Assembly: GCF_029852145.1 (NCBI RefSeq)
Contig: NC_079974.1
Location: 10,665,041 to 10,729,040, forward strand
Direction of reading: 5' to 3'
DNA from: Microplitis mediator
Lineage: Eukaryota > Arthropoda > Insecta > Hymenoptera > Braconidae
Length of the DNA: 64,000 bases
A program made the translations under genes and the position numbers. Below, piece after piece: positions 45,689 to 56,930 of this stretch. Each line of letters opens with the position of its first letter. Position 1 is the first letter of the stretch. A model generated the notes under the pieces. It was not told the DNA's origin. It saw only the letters and a program-made list of their open reading frames with translations, and did not search any database.

Positions 45689-48377
45689 AGTCCAGTCGAT
45701 GCGCACGACAAAATGTTCAGAGATCATTTTTTCGGTGGGTAAAGATCGATTTTGAAAAATTTTTTTTTTCAAAATACTAGAAAAAATGTAAGGAAAAAAG
45801 TTACCATAAATTTGGAGTTTGATCGTTTTTCTTTATACAAAAATTAGATGTAAAATCAAATATCTCTGAAAGTATTGAGAAGTTATCGGGATCAACTAGT
45901 ATCATTGTTTTTGGGATTTAATGACGAAAAAAATGAATTTTGAGTGAAGTCTCTACGACGAATAGTTGCTGAGATAAAAATTATTCAAGCGCGAAAAACG
46001 AAAAAGCGCGTCATTTCGTCCGCGCGTGGATAAACAAAAGAGTGTAACTCGGCAGCAAATCAATATTTTTACAATTTTTTTTTTATTCTCTTAGTAAATC
46101 ATATATCAACCATAAAAAAATTTGGTAACTTCCAAAAAAATTTTTTCGAATTTAAAATTTAAAAAAAGTAAAAATCACTTTTTGTTAAATAAAAAATAGA
46201 AAAAATGAAAAATAAATAAAATGTTCTAATGGATAATTTTATTTGAACCATTACCCAAACAATTACGGGTAATAACAGTTAAAAAAATTTTTTTTTTCAT
46301 AAAAAAACCCGTTTTTTAAATTTTTGAAATTTATCAACAATTAAAAAAAAAATACATTTTTTTTGATACGACAGAAGTTCATCTCGCGAAATTCTGACCC
46401 GAATGGTATATACGAATTTTTGACGATTTTTTGAAATTTTTTCTTTATAATTTTCATTATAAGGACTTAAAAAATTTCTTGCTACGGGACTTTGAAAAAA
46501 TTGTACTTCGGATATCTTCGGGGATTGCTAGAGAGAGAAAGTAGGCACAAGACGTAGTGTCTTTTTCTAACGGATAACGATTACTTTCTCTCTCTAGCAA
46601 TTTCTGAAGATATCCGAAGTCAAATTTTTTCAAAGGCTCGTAGCAAGAAATTTTTTGTCCTTATATTGAAAATTATAAAGGTAAAATTTCAAAAAATCGA
46701 AAAAAATTCGTATACACCATTCGATTCAGAAATTCGCGAGATGAATTTCTGTCGTATCAAAAAAAATATATATTTTTTTTTTAATTGTTGATAAATTTCA
46801 AAAATTTTCAAACGGGTATTTTTATGAAAAAAAAATCGGTCTATCAGTTGGCCCTGCGGGCCAGCCCTAAAACTTCCCGCTGTTTTCGAGCTCGTTGAGC
46901 TCAAAAACATTATTGTGAATACATTTTCGAGCTCTTCGAGCTCGAAAATACTTTGGTATGCCATTGTTTTCTACAAAAACATTTTTTACCATTTCTGTCT
47001 CCCACGATATCTCGCGAACGAATTAACCGATGTTGATGGTTGAGGTGGCAATCGACGCGTTTTATTAAATTCTAGAGCTGATTAGATTTTTAAATCGAAT
47101 GATTGAATTTTTTGGTAGATATCCGAAAAAAATCGTTTTTCACAATTTTTTTAATCAACGATATATCGTAAACGAATGGGCCGATTAAGACGATTGAGGT
47201 AGCAATCGACGTGTTTTATCAAGTTCTAAAGCTGATTAAATTTTAAAATTGATTTATCCAGCCGTTTTTGAGAAATTTCAAAACAATTAAAATAAAAAAT
47301 TTTTTTGAATTCTTTCGTCAACGGTTTTTCTTGAACGAATGAACCGATTTTGATGGTTGAGGTGGCATTCGACGCGGCTTATAGAGTTTTAGAGCTGATT
47401 GGATTTTGGAATCAATCCATTGAGCAAATTAAAAGTTATCCAAATAAAACATTTTTGAAAAAAATTTTTTTTTGAAATATCTCTGAACGCACCCTACCGA
47501 TTAAGTTCAAATTTTTACGGCTTCAAGATATTAACAAGCCGCGTCGAATGACACCTCAAAGATCAAAATCGGTTCATCCGTTCAGGAGTTACGAATATTT
47601 CCATACATACATACGTACGTACGTACGTTCACACATACATACACTCGGACATCATCGTGAAATTAGTCAGGATAGCTTTCTAGAACCTCAAAACGTCAAA
47701 ATCTGATAGAAATTCGGTTTTTGCAAATCGGATCGAAACCAATAACTTCCTGAATTTTTGAAAATTTTCAATTTTCTTAGCGGGAAGTTAAAAATTTTTT
47801 TAACTGTCATTACCCGTAATTGTTTGGGTAATGGCTCAAATAAAATTATCCATTAGGTCATTTTTTCTATTTTTTATTTAACAAAAAGTGATTTTTACTT
47901 TTTTTAAATTTAAAATTCGAAAAAAATTTTTTGGAAGTTACCAAATTTTTTTATGGTTGATATATGATTTACTAAGAGAATAAAAAAAAAATTGTAAAAA
48001 TATCGATTTGCTACCGAGTTACACTCTTTTGTTTATCCGCGCGCGGACGAAATGACGCACTTTTTCGTTTTTCGCACTTTACTAATTTTTATCTCAGCAA
48101 CTATTCGTTGTAGAGACTTCATTTGAAATTCATTTTGTTCGTTATTAAATCCCAAAAACAATGATACGAGTTTGTCTCGATAACTTCTCAATACTTTCAG
48201 AGATGTTTCATTTTCCATCTAATTTTTTTATAAAAAAAAAGTGATCCACCTCTAAATTTATGGTAACTTTTTTCCTTACATTTTTTCTAGTATTTTAAAG
48301 AAAAAATTGTTCAAAATCGATCTTTACCCACCGAAAAATGATCTTCGACCACTTTTTTCGTGCGCATCGACTGGACT
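45689..48377. mobile_element. Large palindromic (fold-back) element, interrupted by R1
   Basis: Left arm 45689 to about 46560 and right arm about 46570-46835 plus 47791-48377 are inverted copies. The outer words are AGTCCAGTCGATGCGCACGA and complement. Mirrored blocks include GGTGGGTAAAGATCGATTTT, AAATTTATGGTAACTTTTT, GCGCGTGGATAAACAAAAGA, TTACGGGTAAT and CTAGAGAGAGAAAGTA. The centre lies near 46560. Without R1 it is about 1.73 kb. A few differences separate the arms, so it is not brand new. It encodes nothing visible, and no TSD is clear. Confidence 0.85.
46836..47790 (+). repeat. R1 dispersed element, copy D (exact boundaries from palindrome)
   Basis: The intact left arm shows the empty site (GAAAAAAAAAATTTTTTTAA). 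R1 starts at about 46836 with TCGGTCTATCAGTTGGCCCT and ends with AGCGGGAAGTT at 47790, followed by AAAAATTTTTTTAAC. It therefore inserted into an A/T tract, with AAAAA a possible TSD. It contains the GAGCTC hairpins, about three diverged units and (CATA)/(CGTA) steps but no (CA)n. Confidence 0.85.
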
Positions 48378-48530
48378 CCCGACTTGGTCGGTAAGTTGAA
48401 CTCTGCCTCGAATTTATTCTATCCGATTCAATGCGTTTTAACACGAAACACTGTTTTCAAAAATCGCATTGAATCGGGTTGGTTCGTATTGGACTTCAAT
48501 CCGACTTCGTTTGCTGGGATCAGCCAAAGT
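48378..48530 (-). repeat. Repeat block paralogous to 31478-31605
   Basis: See the entry at 31359-31607; shared words include GATTCAATGCG, GTTTTAACAC and CGCATTGAATCGG, which are themselves a hairpin here. Confidence 0.5.
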
Positions 48531-48577
48531 TATCTGTACTGAGAAACTGTTAGTTCCATTGTTTTATAAGCCTTAAG

Positions 48578-49597
48578 GCATAGACAAGACTAAGCATGGT
48601 CATGTATGAATCATGCACGATCAAGCATGATTCATGCAAAGTCATGTCTAATCATGCTAAAAAATACAATCGAAATCCAATCGAGCTTGAATCAGATTTA
48701 ATCGAAGTTTTTAATCAGGAATAATCAAATATTTTTGATGAAAAAATTTCATTAACTGAACATTTATTTTTATTTTGAAGTTAGTCGTTAAAGTAATTTT
48801 GTTTTTTTTATCGATCATTAAAATAAATTTTCTTATAATTTTTATTCAACTAATAATTAAAATTAATCTTTTTTTCCAAAAAATGATTAAAATAGATTTA
48901 ATTACAAATTTTTTCTTTATTAATTGAAGAATTAAATGAGTAAATTCTTGCGAACTTGATAATGATAGTCAATACAATTGCAGATTTTTTTTTTTTTCAA
49001 TGAAGAATTAAGATTAATTTAATTGTAAAATTTACTTGTAATTTATAACTAGAATTGTTTTCATTCATTATTAAAAAAATATGTAATAACCAAATCAAGA
49101 TTGAATTCAGATAATATTTTATTTTTTACAACCGGAGTTTCTAAAAGATGTTAAGAATCGCCGTAAACTGAACGAGACAGGTTAGCCTAGTGGACAGCGG
49201 ACGTGCTTTCTAACGCGACGGTCGTAGGTTCGAGACCCGTCACGGGTTAAATTTCAATAACACTGTTCAGCCAGTAAACATTAACTATACATCAACACTA
49301 ACAAAATAAGTTAATTTAAAATTGAATTATCATTATTTTTATTTTTTTTAAAATAATTCTAGGGATTGTGCTTGATCAGGACTGATCATGCTTGGTCAAA
49401 CATGATTATGCTTGCTCAAGCATGATCATGCCTGAATATTTGCCAGCCGTGAGCATGCGTGAGCATGCATGAGAGAGCATAATCATGCCTGACCGAGCAT
49501 GGTCACGCATGCTCATGGCTGGCAAATATACAGGCATGATCATGCATGAGATTAACCCATGATCATGCATGATCAGGTCTGATGATTTTTTCCCGGG
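48578..49597. mobile_element. CCCGGG-ended element of CATGATC words with tRNA-like module; left end missing
   Basis: The right end is TCTGATGATTTTTTCCCGGG (49597). GCATGATCATGC-type words fill 49360-49580 and 48578-48660, separated by AT-rich DNA and a tRNA-like block. The word GCCAGCCGTGAGCATG (49443) is mirrored by CATGGCTGGC (49514). The left CCCGGG end is absent. It belongs with 20193-21064 and 28393-29240. Confidence 0.65.
49175..49248 (+). tRNA. tRNA-like module inside the CATGATC element
   Basis: TTAGCCTAGTGGACAGCG (A box), GCTTTCTAACGCGA and GGTTCGAGACCCGT (B box GGTTCGAGACC, perfect). The T stem pairs with wobbles; acceptor pairing is poor. Alignment to the minus-strand module at 20465-20530 by eye: TTAG, AGTGG, AGCG, CTTTC, CGC-A, GGTC and GGTTC shared at the same spacing. 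Likely a tRNA-derived component, not a working tRNA. Confidence 0.5.
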
Positions 49598-52107
49598 ACA
49601 GCAAAAAAAATATACAACATTTTTTACTAAGTAGTATTACACAATTTCGAAAGATTTGTCAAAAGTAATTTTTTTGTTCTCGAGTTGAGTTTCATAAAAT
49701 TCGATCGAATGCTTTAGTATTTTATGAGAATTCTTATAAAATGTCAAAGAATTTTATTGGAACTCATAAGATTCTATAAAATTATCATCCAGTTCCGAGG
49801 GTATTATTGTATAACGGTGGGCCCTGGCTACTCCGTGTCTAGTAGCCACGAACCACAGTTAATTAATATTTTCCGAATTTGTAAATTAAATTATTAATTA
49901 TTTCAATCTTAAATTTAAGTCGGTTATCGTTACCTCAAAAATCGGGAAACTTGTGTGTCTCAGAAGTGGGTCGGCTCGTCCTGACCGGACACGCGGCTGA
50001 AAAGACTTACAAACTGTAGGACTCTGGTGATAATTAAATTTAAGCTCGATAAAAGTTTAACTACTAATTTTATTTAACCAAATCCTCATGCATATACAAT
50101 TTCCCCATTTTAATTAAAACTATAGTAATTATATACATATTTTTACAAGGCGTTCGAATGAAATTTATCGACTCGCGACGCGTGAATTTATTTGCAATGA
50201 GCGGGAATAAAATAACAAAATAGTTAACTGCGTTGAAGAGAGAGAAAATTATACTCTATAGCGATATACTTGTAAATTGTTGAGAACTTATCAGAATCTT
50301 GATCTGCTTACTGACGATGCTGGTCGACGATTCTTCTCGGCTTGGTCCTGGTAATGTTGGTGTCCAATAGGTTTCCTCTGGCTCCTAGGATCCGCGTCGG
50401 CAGGTTGTCGCACACGAAGAAAACCACACCACTCACTTTATACACTTGGTTTTATTTAATTGATCAGATAAACGAACTTTAGGTATAATATTTAATTTGG
50501 TGTACCAAAGTAACACCACGTATCTCAATTAACAAGTTAAATTTTAATTCAAATAAATTATGAAAGACTCAAGCGGAAGGTTTTCGTATCACTTCTCATA
50601 AGTTAAATGAATTTAGTTTAATATCAAAAGACAAGTTCTAATAATTACTTGAGCAGAAATAATTATGCGTCGTTGCGTTTTCGCTGACCGAACTCAAGTG
50701 TTCGTCTCGGGTCAGTTCTCTGGGTCCCCAACCTGCGTTGACCCCACCTAATTATGCGCAGGGAATAATTTGCGGTCCCATGCTGCGCGAAATCATCCCC
50801 CAAATTCTAACGCAGAGACTCGACTACTGCACTTGACTCTTAGAGCAAGAAGAGAGAGAGGGAGAGAAAGTAATTGAAGCGAGAGAGCCACACTCTCACG
50901 TCTTACGCTTGCTGCACGGTTACAATCGTTTCTAAAATATATTATACAATATTAAGTTTTAACAAAATTTTATGAAGTTTTATAAAATTTCATAAAAGTT
51001 CATGGAGTTTTTTAAAATTTTGTAAAAAACCACCACAGAAACTTATAAACTCCGTCTTTTCCAACATTTAATTATAAATACATCAATTAAACACTAGGCT
51101 CCAACTTTTATGATTTTTTTTTTGAAAAGTTTATTTTTATTTTTCCACAAACAAAGTTACATAAAAGTTAATACAGGTTAAAAAATACAATCAAATAACT
51201 ATAACATAATTATAATAAATAATATTATTTTATCTTAGCTAGCTATAATAAATAGATCTCGCTAAGTGGCATATTGAATATTGCACTATTTAGTGTCAGA
51301 AACATAAATAATTTTAACATTCTTAGTTAAGCCATATAATTTAAAAGAGATGTAAAAAGTTGTGTAATATAAAAGCATCTCAACTTTCATAATGTGGACC
51401 AGTGAGCAGCGTTTAGGATTACCAGCCAAAAGGAGCCGTACTCGAGCCCAGCAGACGCTCAGGATTTTTTAATCATTTTACTTATTAAATCTTGTTTCTA
51501 AATTTGTAATCGGTTCATGTGGTAATAATCAAATCAAAAATTCGATGTTTCAATTTTTTTTCTCAAAAATATTTTTTCCAGATTGATAATTTTGACATCA
51601 CCTATTGGCAGGGAGTCTAGTATATGCTGAGGACAATTGAATCGATTGCAGCGCTCGCTGTGGGCACAATTTCGTTGAATCATGCTCTTGTTGATGATAA
51701 ACACGTGAAAATTAAGTTTAAAAATAGTTCATAATAGTTATCGTGTCGTTAATGTTTGCCTTTGCTCATCGTTTGAAGTTAAAACAATATTTTATAATTT
51801 ATGGATTCAAATCCGGTTTGGATAATGATTTTTATCATTTCCTAAAAATTATTTTTTAACCCTTCGTTACTCGCGCTCTACGGCGATTCCCCGCACAACA
51901 CTACACAACCTAATAGAGTTGGCGTGAATACGAGTGAGACACTAGAGAAAGCGCGTGTAACGGAAGATTAAAAAACCATTATAAGTTAGTACTTTCTTAG
52001 TTACAATTCATAAGCAAATTATCATGAATAAAAATACAATTATTTTCTTCAATTTTGTTGAAAAACTCAATTTACTATTCTACTATTTTTTAAAATTTTA
52101 TCTTTGT
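49598..52107. other. Unassigned DNA with an LTR-like segment
   Basis: Between 49808 (TGTATAACGGTG) and 50924 (CACGGTTACA) the inverted termini resemble an LTR, but the 4-5 bp flanks do not match, so I do not call it. That segment has GC-rich patches (50280-50420, 50660-50920) unlike the neighbours. Other parts: AAATTTTATxAAAxTTT-type runs (50940-51060), and nothing coding. Confidence 0.35.
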
Positions 52108-53023
52108 AAGTTTCGTTTAGATGCCAAAATAGGCCTCTGAAAATATGAGCCTTTAATATTAATATTAAGGTTGTCCGCATCGCACTTTTCGATTTTCCAT
52201 AAGAATAACATAGGAAAAAATTTTTTTTTTTTTCCGATTTTTGAAACTAATGAATTGTAAATTACATTGTAATGTCCATCAAATATTTTTGTAGAGAATT
52301 GAACGCTCTACAAAAAAATTATCTTATCATTTTTTGATAAATCCATCTGTTCGAAAGTTATTAGAGCTGGAAGTCAAATCTACAGTAAATTTCGAGATCT
52401 ATTCACCTTTCCAGCAAAACTATCAGACTTTTTAAAAAATGTCATAGAACCTTTTTTGTAGACAATTTTATTCCCTACAAATTATTTCAAATAAAGTTTA
52501 TTCAAACTCCGCATTGTTTTCTAGTTATTTTCATTTTAATGCCAAGCTCATAAAAATAATAGTCTTCTAATCGATTTTGAGAACTTAACGTTAAAATGAA
52601 AATAACTAGAAAACAATGCGGAATTTGAATAAACTTTATTGGAAATAATTTGTAGGTGATAAAATTGTCTACAAAAAAGTCTTTATGACATTTCTTGATA
52701 AGTCTGATAGTTTTGCTGGAAAAGTAAAAAGATCTCGAAATTTACTGTAGATTTGACTTCCAGCTCTAATAACTTTCGAACAGATGGATTTATCAAAAAA
52801 TGATAAGATAATTTTTTTGTAGAGCGTTCAATTCTCTACAAAAATATTTGATGGACATTACAATGTAATTTACAATTCATTAGTTTCAAAAATCGGAAAA
52901 AAAAAAAAATTTTTTTCCTATGTTATTCTTATGGAAAATCGAAAAGTGCGATGCGGACAACCTTAATATTAATATTAAAGGCTCATATTTTCAGAGGCCT
53001 ATTTTGGCATCTAAACGAAACTT
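52108..53023. repeat. 916-bp near-perfect palindrome
   Basis: Starts AAGTTTCGTTTAGATGCCAA and ends in its complement; the centre is near 52565. Arms of about 455 bp differ at only a few positions, with blocks CGCACTTTTCGATTTTCC, GGACATTACAATGTAATTTA, GTTATTAGAGCTGGAAGTCA and CTAGTTATTTTCATTTTAA. No ORF, and TSDs are not visible. The relatives at 18050-19100 are much more diverged. Confidence 0.9.
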
Positions 53024-53088
53024 TTAAGCCTGGTTCCGAGAAAAAAAAAATTATTGTTTTTTTTGAAACGCCCTAGTGTGCACGTACG

Positions 53089-54965
53089 TTCGTACGTACG
53101 TATGTATGTATGTAAATATTCATAACTCTTGAACGGATGAACCGATTTTGAACTTTAAGGTGTCATCCGACGCGGCTTGTTGATATCTTGAAGCTGTAAA
53201 AATTTGAGCTTAATCGGTAGGGTGCCTTCGGAGATATTTCAAAAATAAAATTTTTTCAAAAATGTTTTATTTGGATAACTGTTAATTTGCTCAATGGATT
53301 GATCCCAAAATCTAATCAGCTCTAAAACTTTATAAGCCGCGTCGAATGCCACCTCAACCATCAAAATCGGTTCATTCGTTCAAGAGAAACCGTTGACGAA
53401 AGAATTCCAAAAAAATTTTTTTTTTTAGTTTTTTGGAAATTTCTCAAAAACGGCTGGATAAATCAATTTTAAAATTTGATCAGCTTTAGAACTTGATAAA
53501 ACACGTCGATTGCTGCCTCAATCGTCTTAATCGGCCCATTCGTTTACGAGATATCGTTGATTAAAAAAATAGTGAAAAACGTTTTTTTTCGGATATCTAT
53601 CAAAAAATTCAATCATTCGATTTAAAAATCTAATCAGCTCTAGAATTTAATAAAACGCGACGATTGCCGCCTCAACCATCAAAATCGGTTAATTCGTTCG
53701 CGAGATATCGTGGGAGAAAGAAATGCTAAAATATGGTTTTTTTGAAAACAATGTAATGCAAAAGTATTTTCGAGCTCGAAGAGCTCGAAAATGTAGGGGA
53801 GAGGTGCTGCAGTTGTAACAAGGGGCAGTTGTAACACTCAATGAAAAACTATTAAAAAAACTAAAAATTATTGTTATTTTTTTTTAACTTATCAAAAATA
53901 GTAAATTATTGACTAGATCAAAGTTTCAGTTATTAATCTTGTTCCGATATTAAAATATTGAGAATTGTTGAAAATACGCGTGAAAACTTTTTTTTGTACG
54001 CTTCACAATTTTTTTAATAACAAATTTGTTTTCTAATGTTATGATGTGAGACTTGTATTAATACTTTAAGGGACATATCAAGAGTATTGTATAATCGCAT
54101 TTTATATCAATTTACTGATTTTTGTTATTGTAATTAGATTTTTATTAACAATTCTGCGTGAGAGTCAGTTGTAACACTTGAACAAGTATCAGTTGTAACA
54201 CTCAGAGTCGTGTATGGGATCTGCGCAAACTGGATGCGCCACAAATCTACTCTAGGATCGTGTAGTTTGTTAGTAAACACAGTGATATCCGAGTACAATA
54301 AAAAGCTAAAAATTAGCTTTAGAACAGCAAAAAAAGAAAAAGATACCAACACGTTTAAATTTAGATAAGACGTCGACCAAAAATGAAACTTTCAATAATA
54401 AAAATAATTGTAAGAAGCGTAAAGTTTTAAAAAATACGAGTTCTTCCAAAGAAAATAAAAATTCAAAACACTGAAGAAATTACACCAAAGCGTAAATCTC
54501 TGAGAAAAAGAAATATTTGAACAGTTTTAAACTGATTGAAATGAATGTTTTGTTGTTTAATTTCTTGATTGGTTCAATATTAATAAATGTTTAATAATTT
54601 ATATTAAAGATACAAATATATGTGATACTTTAAGTTGAAATACTTGACTTTAAGAGTTAATAAAGTATAATAGTATGTATTAAGACTGAACAATGAAAGC
54701 AATTTGGTAAAAAATATCTATTTCGTTTCACGTTACAACCGCCCCTGCACTGTGTTACAACTGCAGCCCACGCGCGCCGCCATCTTAGCCCCTGACTTTT
54801 TAAGTTTACTATCTTAAAAAAAAAACAAATGGAATCGAAAAAATAAATTTTTTTGTTACAACTGCAGCACCTCTCCCCTATTCACAATAATGTTTTCAAG
54901 CTCAAGGAGCTCGAAAACAGCGGGAAGTTTTGGGGCTGGCCCGCAGGGTCAACTGATAGACCTAT
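53089..54965 (-). repeat. R1 dispersed element, copy E, split by a TIR element
   Basis: Inverted R1: GTACGTACGTATGTATG at the left, two or three units (GCCACCTCAACCATCAAAAT, GGTTCATTCGTTCAAG), then the GAGCTC hairpin, and after the insertion TTCAAGCTCAAGGAGCTCGA, GCGGGAAGTTTTGGGGCTGG and CCCGCAGGGTCAACTG. The AGCGGGAAGTT end is missing at 53089, where it joins other sequence close to the palindrome. Confidence 0.75.
53797..54878. mobile_element. TIR element with AGTTGTAACA words (1,082 bp)
   Basis: Ends GGGGAGAGGTGCTGCAGTTG (then TAACA) and their complement, flanked by TA (53795-53796 and 54879-54880). The R1 word GAAAATGTATTCACAATAA is intact when the element is removed, so the TA insertion is shown directly. 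The word AGTTGTAACA or its complement TGTTACAACT recurs near both ends and at 54168 and 54191, with variants at 54734 and 54754. A 72-codon open frame in its middle has no motif. Mariner-like target use is inference. Confidence 0.9.
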
Positions 54966-55147
54966 TTTTTACACTGATTTTATATATCTTTTATAATTCT
55001 CGAGCATGATTTTTTGTAACCATCAGAGGTCGTTTTCGTCGCGCTCCCTGCCAATACGTAATATTGACGTCATAGAATGTCACACAAACATCACACTTAC
55101 GTCATGTTTACGTCATTAGTTTTACATCATAATCTTAAGTAAAAAAA
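54966..55147. other. Spacer between two R1 copies
   Basis: Contains ACGTCAT words (55060-55125: ATTGACGTCATAGA, TTACGTCATG, TTTACGTCATTAG) that return at 55825-55880. R1 copy F therefore inserted into an older element with TGACGTCA-type words. Confidence 0.5.
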
Positions 55148-55780
55148 TCTGTCTATCGGTTGACCCTGCGGGCCAGCCCCAAAACTTCCCGCTGTTTTCG
55201 AGCTCCTTAAGCTCGACAACGCTGTTGTGGATACATTTTTGAGCTCTTCGAGCTCGAAAATACTTTTGTGTGCCAATGTTTTCGAAAAAAAACAATTTTA
55301 GCATTTCTTTCTCCCATGATATCTCAGGAACGAATAATCCGATTGAGATGGCTAAGGCGGCAATCGACGCGTTTTATTAAGTTCTAGGGCTGATCAGATT
55401 TTGACGTTGATCGTATAAGTCGTTTCTGAGAAATCAATAAAAAACAAAAAAAAAAATTTTTTTCGTAATTCGCCAATATTTTCGAGTCTACTTGATCAAA
55501 AGATCTGAAATTTTCAGAAAAGTTGAAGGCCAACAAGTTCTTTCGATTGCCGCCTTAACAATCCAAATCGCTTCATTAGTTAAAAGTTATAGACCGGTTA
55601 CTCACACACACACATATATACATTCATACGGACACTCGGACATCATTCTAAAAATAGTTAGAATAGCTTCCTAGGACCTCAAAACACCGTCATCTGATGA
55701 AATTTCAATTTTCGCAAATCGGGGTGAAAACAATAACTTTCCAATTTTTCGAACATCGTCGATTTTCTTAGCGGGAAGTT
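55148..55780 (+). repeat. R1 dispersed element, copy F (short, both ends)
   Basis: Starts TCTGTCTATCGGTTGACCCT after an A-tract and ends TTAGCGGGAAGTT followed by AAAAAA. 633 bp with one unit, the two GAGCTC hairpins and a 12-base CA run: the shortest complete copy, useful as a reference. Confidence 0.85.
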
Positions 55781-56251
55781 AAAAAATGCGAAATAATGAG
55801 TCCAACCTGACTCATTCATAAATTATATCTTACGTAAATGATGACGTAGCGTAAGATCACTCTGACATCAAATTTATGTCAATGTGTTTACTGGGGGATA
55901 ACGAAGAGACGCTAACTATTATAATTTTTCAAGCATATAGAAAAAGCTAGTTTACCAATACGGACGCCATTATATTTCTTATAGACGCTATCTTTGATTA
56001 TTTTGTGCATCTCAAGAATTATCATCAATTAATAGAAAGTCTCAGTCAACTCAGTAAATATTACTTAATAATATTTAATATCTAATCTTAGATAATTGTT
56101 GTGTCATATCATTATAATTCATAGTAATTTAATTCAATTTTCGTGATCTGAACCACGTGTTAATTTAGCGCGAGTTTATCTTGTGCACGTGACATTAAGT
56201 GCTAATTAATTAACCACAAGTTAATTATTTAGTGTAAATAGTGTAAATAAA
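55781..56251. other. Unassigned DNA
   Basis: ACGTA-type words at 55825-55880 mirror those of 55060-55125. The rest has no recognised feature. Confidence 0.4.
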
Positions 56252-56930
56252 TGAATCGTTTATTTGAGAAACCCCATAAGTCATGTTTTTTACGAAATTG
56301 GGTTTTTTCATTTTTGGGTTCTTTGGATATCCCTCCATAGAAATCAATCGATATATGCAGCAAATCAGCGTTTAAAAAGAAATTAATGGGGTGACAGCAA
56401 TTTTATTTAATTGAGAAACCCCATAAGTCAATGACTCAAATAAACATATGCAGTTTTAGTTTTAAAGAAATAACTTTTTTTTTTTTTTTATTTGAAATTC
56501 GGGCTTTTTTATGAAATTAATTTCAAATGTTGTTTTGTTGTTGACTGTTATATGACTAATTAAAATTTTTAAATTAATTATAATTCTTTGTAATTTCTGA
56601 GTTTCAGAGTTCAAATGCATATTTGATACTTCATTTTATCAGTTTAATAAATGATTTGAGTGGGAACATTTAAAAAAATAATTATTTTATAACTTTTTTT
56701 CCGTTTTATTGAGAAACCCCATAAGTCAATCAACTTGAAATAATTTTTTTAAGTAGTTTCAGTTAAAAAATGAAATTTTTCTTGTTGGAATCTTTTCAGA
56801 GACGCTAACATTATAGTATTCAATTATTTATTTATTATTTTAATGTCAAGTTTTTCCAAAAAAATGTTTTTTGTGTTTCCTGAAAAATTTTGTTTTCTTG
56901 ACTTATGGGGTTTCTCAAATAAACGATTCA
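56252..56930. mobile_element. TIR element with repeated TTGAGAAACCCCATAAGTCA phrase
   Basis: Ends TGAATCGTTTATTTGAGAAA and complement TTTCTCAAATAAACGATTCA. The 20-base phrase TTGAGAAACCCCATAAGTCA, or nearly so, occurs at about 56264, 56411 and 56708 in plus orientation and inverted at the right end. No ORF, and flanks give no clear TSD. Confidence 0.85.

Noticed and set aside
49175..49248. Functional tRNA gene
   Set aside because: Good A and B boxes, but the acceptor and anticodon stems do not pair; kept only as tRNA-like.
49808..50924. Candidate LTR with TGTATAACGGTG and CACGGTTACA ends
   Set aside because: Flanking 4-5 bases do not match and the terminal inverted repeat has an insertion; left as unassigned.
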